Source of the DNA: Desulfobulbaceae bacterium
GTDB taxonomy: Bacteria > Bacteroidota > Ignavibacteria > Kapaibacteriales > UBA2268
Reading direction: 5' to 3'
DNA: 64,000 bases
Assembly (NCBI GenBank): GCA_018335795.1
Contig: JAGXRP010000034.1
Span: 1-64,000, forward strand
The notes under the pieces were generated by a model. The model ran no database searches and was not told the DNA's origin. It was given only the letters and a program-made list of their open reading frames with translations. Both the position numbers and the translations under genes were made by a program. This document shows positions 18,092 through 25,862 of this stretch, in pieces. Numbering within the stretch: position 1 is the stretch's first letter; every line of letters starts with the position of its first letter.

Positions 18092-20509
18092 CTATTTCTT
18101 CCATTTCAATCTCAAACTGTTGCTCACTACACTGATACTACTTAAAGCCATGGCTGCTCCGGCTAACATAGGATTGAGCAGAAATCCGTTAATCGGATAG
18201 AGTAAACCGGCAGCAATCGGAATCCCGATTATATTATAAATAAAAGCCCAAAATAGGTTCTGCTTGATTGTGGTGACGGTATGTTTTGAGAGTTTTATAG
18301 CAATAGGTATCTTGTTCAAATCCGATGATATGATGGTCATCTTAGCCACATCCATAGCAATATCGCTGCCTTTGCCCATAGCAATACTTACATCCGCTTG
18401 AGCCAAAGCTGTGCTATCGTTAATGCCGTCACCTACCATAGCGACGATTTTGCCTTGCTCTTGTAGGCGTTTGACATATTCAGCTTTTTGTTGGGGCATA
18501 ACTTCTGATTTATAATTTTTGATGCCGGTCGCATTTGCAATAGCATTCGCTGTTGATTCATTATCTCCGGTCAGCATATGAACTTCGATGCCCAAGTCTT
18601 GCAATTTTTTGATTGCATCTATTGATGTACTCTTGATTTTGTCCGCAATTGCAACTATTGCCAGAGTATTCTCCTTATCTGCAAAGAAAATCACGGTCTT
18701 AGACTCTTTGCTCAATTCTTCAGCCTTTTGTGCTAAAACTGTTTTAATTGGAATATGGTTTTCGGTAATAAATTGATGATTGCCTACAAAATAGAAATTG
18801 TCGCCCACTTTTGCTTTGACACCTTGCCCGGTAATGCTTTCAAAATCTTGAACATCTTGTAAATCAGAGTCTTGCAAGTGCTTCGAAATTGCATCGGCTA
18901 ATGGGTGCTCTGATAATTTTTCTATGCTATGTAGGACAGATTGCCTGCTATTGTCGTCATTAAGCCAATGAATATCAGTAACTTCAGGTTTTCCTTCAGT
19001 AATAGTCCCTGTTTTATCTAAAACAATAGCATTGATATTTCTTGCAAGTTCGAGACTTTCCGCATCTTTAATCAGGATGCCTTGAGCCGCACCTTTGCCG
19101 ACGCCAACCATAATTGCCGTAGGGGTTGCCAATCCTAATGCACATGGGCACGCAATTACAAGCACAGTTACCAAAGCTAACAAACCGTGTGTGAATCCGC
19201 TTTCTCCACCCCAAACAACCCAAGCACCAAAAGCGAGAAATGCAATAAGAATGACAATCGGCACAAAAATCCCTGCAATTTTGTCAACTAATTTTTGAAC
19301 CGGGGCTTTGCTGCCTTGTGCATCTTGTACCATTTTGATTATTTGCGAAAGCATGGTTTCAGACCCAACTTTTTCAGCTTTGAATTGAAATACACCTTTT
19401 TGGTTGATTGTACCGGCGAAAACTTTATCTTTCTCCTGTTTGAGGACAGCGACAGGTTCGCCGCTGAGCATACTTTCGTCAACATAAGAGCTGCCATTCA
19501 ATACAACGCCGTCAACCGCAATTTTCTCGCCCGGCTTGACTAGAATTACATCACCTTTGTTCACATTTTCAATTGGCTTTTGAACTTGATTGCCATTGCT
19601 TTCGATGATTGTTACAGTTTTGGGCTGCAAACCCATTAATTGCTTGATAGCAGTTGAAGTATTTCCCTTTGCTTTTTCTTCGAGCAATTTTCCTAATAAT
19701 ATGAATGCTATAATTACCGAGGCAACTTCGAAATAAACATGGCTTTCCAATCCGCGCTCAATCCAGAATTCGGCAAATAGCGTATTGAAAACACTGAATA
19801 TATAAGCAACACCGGTGCTCAAAGCCACCAATGTATCCATATTTACAGAACGGTGTTTTGCTTGTTTCCATGCGTTAGTGAAGAAATTCTTTCCAAACCA
19901 AAAGATTACGGGTGTAGAAAGTATCCACATGATTTCGTTAGCATAGGGAATATTCATGAAAAACATGCCAATCACGGCAATTGGTATAGACAAGGCAATA
20001 GCCCAGATGGTTTTTCGTTTCAGAGCCTCGAATTTCATTTCTTGAATTTCTTCGACTGACTCGGAAAATTTATCATCAGATTCGACAATCAAATCATATC
20101 CGATAGATTGAACGGTTTTGCGAAGCCCATTTGTTGTGATGATATTTGGGAGATATTCGACGGCGACAGTTTGCGTAGCATAATTAACTGATGCGTCAAT
20201 CACACCGTCTTGCGATTTGAGCATGCTCTCGACACTTATTGCGCATGATGCACAAGTCATATCCAGCACAGAAAATGTATGCTTAACAGTTGTTACTTCA
20301 TACCCAATGTCCCGTATTGCGGTAACGGCTTTTTTTAGAACTTCACTTCCGTTACCGGTTTCAATTACAGCTCTGCGATTGTTCAATTCAACTTTATGGC
20401 TTTCAATGCCCTGCAGTTGATCCAATCCTTTGTCCACAATGAGTGCACAATGTTCGCTCTCAACTTGTTCCAATGGAATAAAAAACGATGTATTTTGTGT
20501 TGTGCCCAT
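18092..20509 (-). CDS. copA: copper-exporting P1B-type ATPase
   Basis: The start at 20509 (MGTTQNTSFF, preceded by GAAGGTACGAAA) gives 805 residues. It pumps Cu(I) out of the cytosol. Two N-terminal HMA-like domains are visible: the first (about 10-75) has lost its CxxC, keeping only a single Cys in SEHCALIVDK; the second has CASC (86-89) in DMTCASCAISVES. The transmembrane metal site is CPC in IACPCALGLATP (about 453), the phosphorylated Asp is in VLDKTGTITEG (about 497), and the hinge MVGDGINDSTALAQAD and a C-terminal MALSSISVVSNSLRL helix follow. TGES appears as SGEP. It lies between an HMA-AraC regulator and a secreted HMA protein on the same strand, a compact copper-resistance unit. Confidence 0.96.
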   Translation of the reverse strand: MGTTQNTSFFIPLEQVESEHCALIVDKGLDQLQGIESHKVELNNRRAVIETGNGSEVLKKAVTAIRDIGYEVTTVKHTFSVLDMTCASCAISVESMLKSQDGVIDASVNYATQTVAVEYLPNIITTNGLRKTVQSIGYDLIVESDDKFSESVEEIQEMKFEALKRKTIWAIALSIPIAVIGMFFMNIPYANEIMWILSTPVIFWFGKNFFTNAWKQAKHRSVNMDTLVALSTGVAYIFSVFNTLFAEFWIERGLESHVYFEVASVIIAFILLGKLLEEKAKGNTSTAIKQLMGLQPKTVTIIESNGNQVQKPIENVNKGDVILVKPGEKIAVDGVVLNGSSYVDESMLSGEPVAVLKQEKDKVFAGTINQKGVFQFKAEKVGSETMLSQIIKMVQDAQGSKAPVQKLVDKIAGIFVPIVILIAFLAFGAWVVWGGESGFTHGLLALVTVLVIACPCALGLATPTAIMVGVGKGAAQGILIKDAESLELARNINAIVLDKTGTITEGKPEVTDIHWLNDDNSRQSVLHSIEKLSEHPLADAISKHLQDSDLQDVQDFESITGQGVKAKVGDNFYFVGNHQFITENHIPIKTVLAQKAEELSKESKTVIFFADKENTLAIVAIADKIKSTSIDAIKKLQDLGIEVHMLTGDNESTANAIANATGIKNYKSEVMPQQKAEYVKRLQEQGKIVAMVGDGINDSTALAQADVSIAMGKGSDIAMDVAKMTIISSDLNKIPIAIKLSKHTVTTIKQNLFWAFIYNIIGIPIAAGLLYPINGFLLNPMLAGAAMALSSISVVSNSLRLKWKK

Positions 20510-20564
20510 TTTCGTACCTTCGAAAAATGTAAATATTAAAATTGATTTCAATCTTGATACAAAT

Positions 20565-20584
20565 TTAGCCTCATAGAGAGCTAA
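20565..20584 (-). promoter_or_regulatory. 20-bp imperfect palindrome at the copA promoter (candidate operator)
   Basis: TTAGCCTCATAGAGAGCTAA reads almost the same on both strands (arms TTAGC/GCTAA with CTC/GAG inside). It overlaps TAAATTTG (20567-20560 on the minus strand), a -7-like element 51 nt before the copA start. No good -33 TTTG is seen, which fits a promoter that needs an activator. It is a candidate site for the regulator encoded just upstream; this is inference. Confidence 0.4.
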
Positions 20585-20619
20585 ATATGTTACAGTTTTT
20601 GTTGAAAGATTTGTAAGAT

Positions 20620-21180
20620 TTACACTTTGTCTAAAGGATTACGTTTAATGGTTTTAATATTTTTGAAATGGCTTGGAGTTAGCCCTGTTACTTTCTTAAA
20701 TTGATTGCTCAAATATGCAACACTTGAATAATTCATTCGGAAAGCAATTTCGCTCAAGGTCAATTCATCATATACAATTAATTCTTTGACTCTTTCGATT
20801 TTTTGGGCTATGAAGTATTTTTCGATAGTTTTGCCTTCGACTTCCGAAAATAAATTGCTTATATAATTATAGTCGTGATTGAGATGACGGCTTAAATAAT
20901 CAGACAAGTTGGTTTTCAAATCGTTGTCTTTGTAGTGCACCAATTCAATTACTAAGTTTTTGATTTGTTCTATCAAACGACTTTTTTTGTCGTCTATGAT
21001 TTCAAAACCGAATCTACTCAGAGTTTCGCCTGCTAATTGCTTTTCGGATACCGTCAACTCTCTGTCAAAATTGACAACGCCCAATTCAACATTTAATGGC
21101 TTAATGCCGATTGTTTCAAGTTCGCTTTTGACAACCATTATGCAACGATTGCAAACCATATTTTTGACAAATAGTTTCAT
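20620..21180 (-). CDS. HMA-AraC fusion regulator, likely copper-responsive
   Basis: With the ATG at 21180 (MKLFVKNM) the protein has 186 residues. The first ~65 form an HMA-like fold with KNMVCNRCIMVVKSELE (C10-x-x-C13), a metal-binding loop. Residues from about 85 to the end form an AraC-type DNA-binding domain: LTLSEIAFRMNYSSVAYLSN (first HTH) and FKKVTGLTPSHFKN (the AraC signature). There is no usual sugar-binding domain, so the HMA part may be the sensor. It is the first gene of the copper unit, on the same strand as copA and 110 bp upstream of it. From family knowledge, similar short HMA-AraC proteins occur beside copper ATPases in Bacteroidota, but I know of no detailed study. Control of copA is inferred. 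Confidence 0.85.
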   Translation of the reverse strand: MKLFVKNMVCNRCIMVVKSELETIGIKPLNVELGVVNFDRELTVSEKQLAGETLSRFGFEIIDDKKSRLIEQIKNLVIELVHYKDNDLKTNLSDYLSRHLNHDYNYISNLFSEVEGKTIEKYFIAQKIERVKELIVYDELTLSEIAFRMNYSSVAYLSNQFKKVTGLTPSHFKNIKTIKRNPLDKV

Positions 21181-21295
21181 AAATACATGACGTTTATATA
21201 CCAAATTAGATTAAAATCAGGAATTAATATAAACAAAATTAATTTGTATGAGTAATGTCCAATTCTAAGAAAATTAATTCACCAATAACTCACTA

Positions 21296-22063
21296 CTAAT
21301 AAGGCTCATATACCACTTGCAAATAGGTTATCGGATAGCTTATTCCTTCGATTCGGAAATTGAGAGTCATTTGTTCGATTTCATCATAATGTTTCACAAA
21401 GACATAGCCACCAACTTCGTATCCCGGGAATAAAGTAGTTTTTCGGAGCACTTCGGTTGCCCAAAATTCTTTCCTTTCTGCCATTGAAACTATGAGCAAT
21501 TTGCTGTTTTCTCTATCTACTTTGTACATTTCCATTCTTACGGCTTGGCGCTCACTTAAGGCTTCGCTTTTGGCTTCATCATTGCCCCCGATTGCCTCAG
21601 TTACTGCTACATCAACGACTGTAGTAATTATCCCTGTCAGTATTTGTCTCCCAACAATATTTTCGTCCGCAGCTATTTGATTCGAAAAATCCATCTCGAT
21701 TTTCAAGAGTCTTTCCTCGGGTGAGTCCGCCATTACTGTATCATTCGGTAGTATATCCGGTTTTTTTTCAAGGTAAGGGTCGATTTTATCAACAACGTAG
21801 AAGAAATTTGCAGGATCAACAACGGCTTTCAAGCCTGATTCGTTACTTACAGTAACGTAAAAAACATGAAAACCGTCGTAGGATTCGATATAAGCTGCTT
21901 CGAGATACAACCTATTATAATTCATCGCTACATATTCCGAGCCATACCTAAAGCTAATATTTTCTTTGTCAACAACCTGTAAACGATAAACAGGTTTTGG
22001 AGAAGCACAGCCATATACCATTACCAATATAATAATAATGGATGGCAGAATATTTTTTTTCAT
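21296..22063 (-). CDS. lipoprotein of unknown function
   Basis: A 255-residue protein. I use the ATG at 22063 (GAGGTGATTTG upstream) rather than the TTG just before it. A lipoprotein signal is clear: KKNILPSIIIILVMVYGC with the lipobox ending in C19 (VYGC-ASPKP), so it is lipid-anchored in the envelope. The mature part is acidic and beta-rich, with EYVAMNYNRLYLEAAYIESYD and later RKTTLFPGYEVGGYVFVKHY, a stretch seen in several Bacteroidota envelope proteins of unknown role. No catalytic motif is visible. It is a single gene upstream of the copper unit on the same strand, with 115 bp between, and is not clearly tied to it. Confidence 0.75.
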   Translation of the reverse strand: MKKNILPSIIIILVMVYGCASPKPVYRLQVVDKENISFRYGSEYVAMNYNRLYLEAAYIESYDGFHVFYVTVSNESGLKAVVDPANFFYVVDKIDPYLEKKPDILPNDTVMADSPEERLLKIEMDFSNQIAADENIVGRQILTGIITTVVDVAVTEAIGGNDEAKSEALSERQAVRMEMYKVDRENSKLLIVSMAERKEFWATEVLRKTTLFPGYEVGGYVFVKHYDEIEQMTLNFRIEGISYPITYLQVVYEPY

Positions 22064-22150
22064 CAAATCACCTCTTTGTTAATGAGTAATTTATGTGAAA
22101 ACAAAATCTATTCGTTACTTCCGAATTTTTATGTCGTTATTGTCCCCAAA

Positions 22151-24592
22151 TCAATATTTCACAAATTTTTCAAATTTATCGCCAATTCTAATGAAATATA
22201 ATCCAGTTGACAGATTCGATATATCAATTTTTACATTCCCCCTTGCTGAGCCAGCCAAAGGGAGGGTCATCACAATTTCGCCAAGTGAATTATAGAGATT
22301 AACACCACCCAGGCTCCTGTTATTAGATGAGGAATTATTGATAAAGTATGAACTAATCTCAATATAATCATTTGCCGGATTGGGGAATATAAATAGATTG
22401 TCCTGCGAAATTTCTTCGACGCTTGATACCGAAGTACAGAAATCAAACCTTTTACCTGAAACAAAATCTTTACCGCTAATTGAAAATATTACTGAACCAT
22501 CCATTCTTTTCATGACTATAGCAGTTTCCTTAGAAACACCTTCGCCAATATAATCAGTCGGTCTGAATGAGTAACAACCATCCGGAATACAAGCATTATA
22601 TATATAATTAGTTGAAGGTAACTCGTTTTGAACAATTACTGTTTTACCTTCAGAATTTAATATCTCAAATCTCTTACTCCAGCTATTGTTGTCGCCATAC
22701 CATTCTATAGTAGCTATTTGAGGGTTTTCTATAATATAAAATTTAGTTTCTGCAATATTATTTTCGGGTGTTAAATCATTTTCTATGTTGTCATAATCAA
22801 TAATTTCAACTTTAAGAGTATTCTCTCCTACTTTAAATTTGCTTATATCGAGTGGAACATGCTTTATATTCCTTGAAAATACTTTTCCGTCGATTGAGGA
22901 GTCTGAAACGACACCATTGAATGATGTTCTAAGAATAACATTTTGAATTGGAAGCGTTCCCCTGTTAAACAATTGAAAGTATTCGATTGCATCAAATTGA
23001 AAGATATCACAAACGAATATTGTGTCATTACTAATAGCATTAGGGATACTTATATAAATATCATATGATGGCACAAATGGCAAGGTTAAATATAAAGGGG
23101 GGACATCTTGTAAATCTGCTTCTCCTATCAAATAATCAATACCTTCGTGATTAATTGTCATTTCTAATGAACCTTTTGCACTCCCTTCTTTATAGAAATA
23201 ATAACTACCTTCCTGCAAGCAATTTTCAATAAGGTACTTTTTACCTACATCAGCAGACCCATAGTTAGCAATAGTTTTCGAATCGTAATTGCTCAAAGCA
23301 AGCATCTGAATTTTTAAATTCGAGACTTGTTCCAAATCAACAGTAAATTGAATCGGACTATTACCGGAATAATTAAAGTATTGACCTTTAGAAGCATTTT
23401 GGATAGCAATATTATTATCATTAGGTTTACTTACCTCGATTTCGATATAGAATTTGCCAACATCATCAGGAAGTATATTTGGGAGTTGAATTCTTTTAGA
23501 GCCCAAAGGCGGTAAACTCTTTTCTAAAGTAATCACTTGGCTATCGGTTTTTATAATATCATCAGGGGAATTACCTATTTTAACTACTAATTCAAATGAA
23601 GTTAAATCGTTCAAACCCATATTTCTTATAAGTACTTCTCCCAAATTTGAATAACCTTCACAAGAATAAACGTTTTCAGGGATAATAATTTTAATATTTT
23701 CTATGTAATCGTCTTCAGTTGGTACATCATCAATTCCAAGCTTTGAATGAGAAATAATCCAATCATAAAAATAGGGAACACGTGTATAAACAGCAGGTTG
23801 CTTGGCGCCTCCACAAACTGCCCCCCATGAAGTGATGCCGGCGAGTACCCATGTATCGGTGTTGTCTTTGACAAATAAAGGACCACCGCTATCACCATGG
23901 CAGCTGCTTTTTCCACCTTCCTCATAACCTGTGGGCAACATATCAGCAGTTACTTCATTCACTTCATCCGCTCCATTTGTTTCTGTGAACCATTGATTTG
24001 CAGTTTCTAAAGTAATTATAGGCAAAGATGTGACTTGGAGCCAATCAGGAGCATTCCCTCTGTAAGTTGTTGTCCCCCATCCTGTAGTTGTTGCCATAAT
24101 TCCGGGAGCAATCAATCCATTTTGCTCTTCCTCTGGGGTAAGTAATCGGATTGATTTTGAGCCAATTTTTGATGTGTCAATAGGATATGCAAGCCTAAGC
24201 AAAGCCACATCATTTTGAATAACATTGATATCGAAATTTTCGTGAACAATATAATCCGATATTTCAATAACTTGTCCTTGATTTGGTTGGGAGCGTCGAG
24301 TTATATGAGCAACAATTTTTTGAGTTTTATGAGCATCTGTGTCAACGCAATGTGCAGCTGTTAGTATCCAATAAGGGTCAATTATCGAACCACCACACAT
24401 TTGCTCTTCTACTTTGCCATCCGCACCCACACTAAAAATTGCTATTTGCCATGGATAGTCTTCAATATCTGCATTTACTCCACCAACTATTTGTAAATCC
24501 GGCAACTCATCTTTTTTGTCATCAGCCATTATTGGGGTTATTATAATTGTTACAAGTAAGATTGCAAAAAAATGCACAAGTGAAAATTTCAT
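22151..24592 (-). CDS. secreted chymotrypsin-fold serine protease with T9SS sorting domain
   Basis: An 813-residue protein with a signal peptide (1-23), an S1 protease domain (about 35-290), Ig-like beta-rich repeats (about 300-720) and a C-terminal T9SS sorting domain (FIFPNPANDYIEIS, then GLYFIRIGDKFEKFVKY). The catalytic triad is visible: H81 (TAAHC), D128 (NDVALL) and S235 (GDSGGP). The residue six before the catalytic Ser, which sets S1 preference, is Ser229 (GKSSCHGDSGG) rather than the Asp of trypsin, so chymotrypsin- or elastase-like cleavage is expected. The new N-terminus IVGG (35-38) follows Gln, not Arg or Lys, so activation is unusual. TTAGGAGATGGT precedes the ATG. It probably digests proteins outside the cell or at its surface. 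Confidence 0.93.
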   Translation of the reverse strand: MKFSLVHFFAILLVTIIITPIMADDKKDELPDLQIVGGVNADIEDYPWQIAIFSVGADGKVEEQMCGGSIIDPYWILTAAHCVDTDAHKTQKIVAHITRRSQPNQGQVIEISDYIVHENFDINVIQNDVALLRLAYPIDTSKIGSKSIRLLTPEEEQNGLIAPGIMATTTGWGTTTYRGNAPDWLQVTSLPIITLETANQWFTETNGADEVNEVTADMLPTGYEEGGKSSCHGDSGGPLFVKDNTDTWVLAGITSWGAVCGGAKQPAVYTRVPYFYDWIISHSKLGIDDVPTEDDYIENIKIIIPENVYSCEGYSNLGEVLIRNMGLNDLTSFELVVKIGNSPDDIIKTDSQVITLEKSLPPLGSKRIQLPNILPDDVGKFYIEIEVSKPNDNNIAIQNASKGQYFNYSGNSPIQFTVDLEQVSNLKIQMLALSNYDSKTIANYGSADVGKKYLIENCLQEGSYYFYKEGSAKGSLEMTINHEGIDYLIGEADLQDVPPLYLTLPFVPSYDIYISIPNAISNDTIFVCDIFQFDAIEYFQLFNRGTLPIQNVILRTSFNGVVSDSSIDGKVFSRNIKHVPLDISKFKVGENTLKVEIIDYDNIENDLTPENNIAETKFYIIENPQIATIEWYGDNNSWSKRFEILNSEGKTVIVQNELPSTNYIYNACIPDGCYSFRPTDYIGEGVSKETAIVMKRMDGSVIFSISGKDFVSGKRFDFCTSVSSVEEISQDNLFIFPNPANDYIEISSYFINNSSSNNRSLGGVNLYNSLGEIVMTLPLAGSARGNVKIDISNLSTGLYFIRIGDKFEKFVKY

Positions 24593-24753
24593 ACCATCTC
24601 CTAATGTTATAAAGTAAATCCTTTCAAAATAGCTGATAAATCAACTCAATTCAAAATTGAAGACTCCGAAATAAGTTCCGATTTAAAGTCTAAAATATTG
24701 CACGAATAATTAAAATAGTTGAGTTTTGAGGAATATTATAATATTTATTGCAA

Positions 24754-25176
24754 TCAGTTCAGTAATTTAATTTCAACAAGTTGCATGATTTCAGGTATAA
24801 TTCCGGTGTTTTTGACTTCAATTCTTATCCCTCTCCCTTCGGCATACTTTGTAGCTTGTTGTAAGTCATTCTTAATCTCTGCCGAAATCTCACTTTCCAT
24901 AACCATATCATAAGCCTTTTGCCCAAACACTAGCGCAACTTTGAAATAATTTTCACGGGGGAGGAAGTAAATAATCGCTCTTTTTTTGTCTTTGATTCGG
25001 TAATTCCAGCCCCACTTTTTGCCGGGATAGTTCCAATCCGGAATCCCTTTGGGGTACCGCTCCAAAACGAAATCATGCAATTGAATCCAAATATCGTAAG
25101 TTGTGCCCAACGCAATTTTTAATTCTTCATCTGTCGGTACAGATTCTTTGTGCGGAAAAATGCTGATGTCGTCCAT
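24754..25176 (-). CDS. DUF3788 family protein
   Basis: Starting at the ATG at 25176 (MDDISIFPHK) gives 140 residues; the open frame extends 28 residues upstream, but that stretch is hydrophobic and low in family likeness. It resembles the DUF3788 family: YDIWIQLHDFVLERYPKG, then WGWNYRIKDKKRAIIYFLPR and FKVALVFGQKAYDMVMES. It is a small cytosolic protein; related proteins have a compact alpha/beta fold and no settled function. It stands alone on the minus strand, 76 bp after a decayed T9SS gene. No ribosome site is obvious. Confidence 0.8.
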   Translation of the reverse strand: MDDISIFPHKESVPTDEELKIALGTTYDIWIQLHDFVLERYPKGIPDWNYPGKKWGWNYRIKDKKRAIIYFLPRENYFKVALVFGQKAYDMVMESEISAEIKNDLQQATKYAEGRGIRIEVKNTGIIPEIMQLVEIKLLN

Positions 25177-25252
25177 AAACTTCAAGCCCCAATGTAAAAA
25201 AAGTAAAAAGAGAAGTCTGAAACAGGAAATTATCAAATTATAATTTTCTTGT

Positions 25253-25554
25253 TTACCCACATATGATATATAATTTAATTAAATATATACCACGATTCAA
25301 ATCAGCAATCTTGACCGAAGACATATTGATGGTTTGATTAACCTTTTCAAAAAGCACGAGCTCCCCTGTCAAATTGCAAATCATGTTTTCATCAACATCA
25401 ACATCACAATCGGATGTAAAAGTATATTTCACAAAGGGTGCAAATGTGTCGTTCATTTCCATTCCTTCGGAAATTTCAACAGGCAAACTTGAAAAGCTGC
25501 GTTACATATGAATAGCGATGCTGAAGCAATAAATAACAAGTAAATATTTTTCAT
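25253..25554 (-). pseudogene. frameshifted small T9SS-type secreted protein
   Basis: An ATG at 25554 with a good GGAGAG site starts a signal peptide (MKNIYLLFIASASLFICNAA) but its frame soon stops. The frame one step over continues with LPVEISEGMEMNDTF and ends in a T9SS-like tail (ICNLTGELVLFEKV, then IADLNRGIYLIKLYI). Adding one T to the T4 run at the joint (GCAGCTTTTCAAG) restores a single 100-residue frame. It is therefore a broken gene, or a base miscall in a short T-run. Even repaired it would be little more than a signal peptide plus sorting domain, so it may be the remnant of a larger cargo protein. Confidence 0.7.
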
Positions 25555-25862
25555 GATGCTCTCCATTTTTTCAAACACAATTTTTAAATTTGTCATTACT
25601 ATATTTATAATAACAATTCAAAATTGATTTTGTCACAGGTTATTCCGATATATTTTTGTTCTTGGCCATTTCAAAAGAGCAAGCCCATTTTAACTGAAAA
25701 GGGCTTCTTTAAATTTATTGATTATGGGACAAAAAAGGGACTACCCTTTCTGAGATAGTCCCCATTACAAAGAATTCCTATTCCGTAATAAATCAAGAAT
25801 TTGGCAAGTTTTTATGTATTGGATGATACATCAATTCCATTTGAAATGATTGTAAAACATCG
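25555..25862 (-). other. gene-free spacer with terminator hairpins
   Basis: About 300 bp without a gene. It holds a strong terminator (listed separately) and a second hairpin at 25680-25706 (AAGCCC...GGGCTT with inner TTTT/AAAA pairs), which could act as a back-up. The rest is AT-rich with nothing I recognise. Confidence 0.5.
25731..25762 (-). terminator. intrinsic terminator after the phospholipase-like gene
   Basis: GGGACTA and TAGTCCC form a stem around a 12-nt loop. On the minus strand it is followed by TTTTTT. It lies 101 bp past the stop of the gene at 25863 and before the decayed T9SS gene. Confidence 0.7.
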
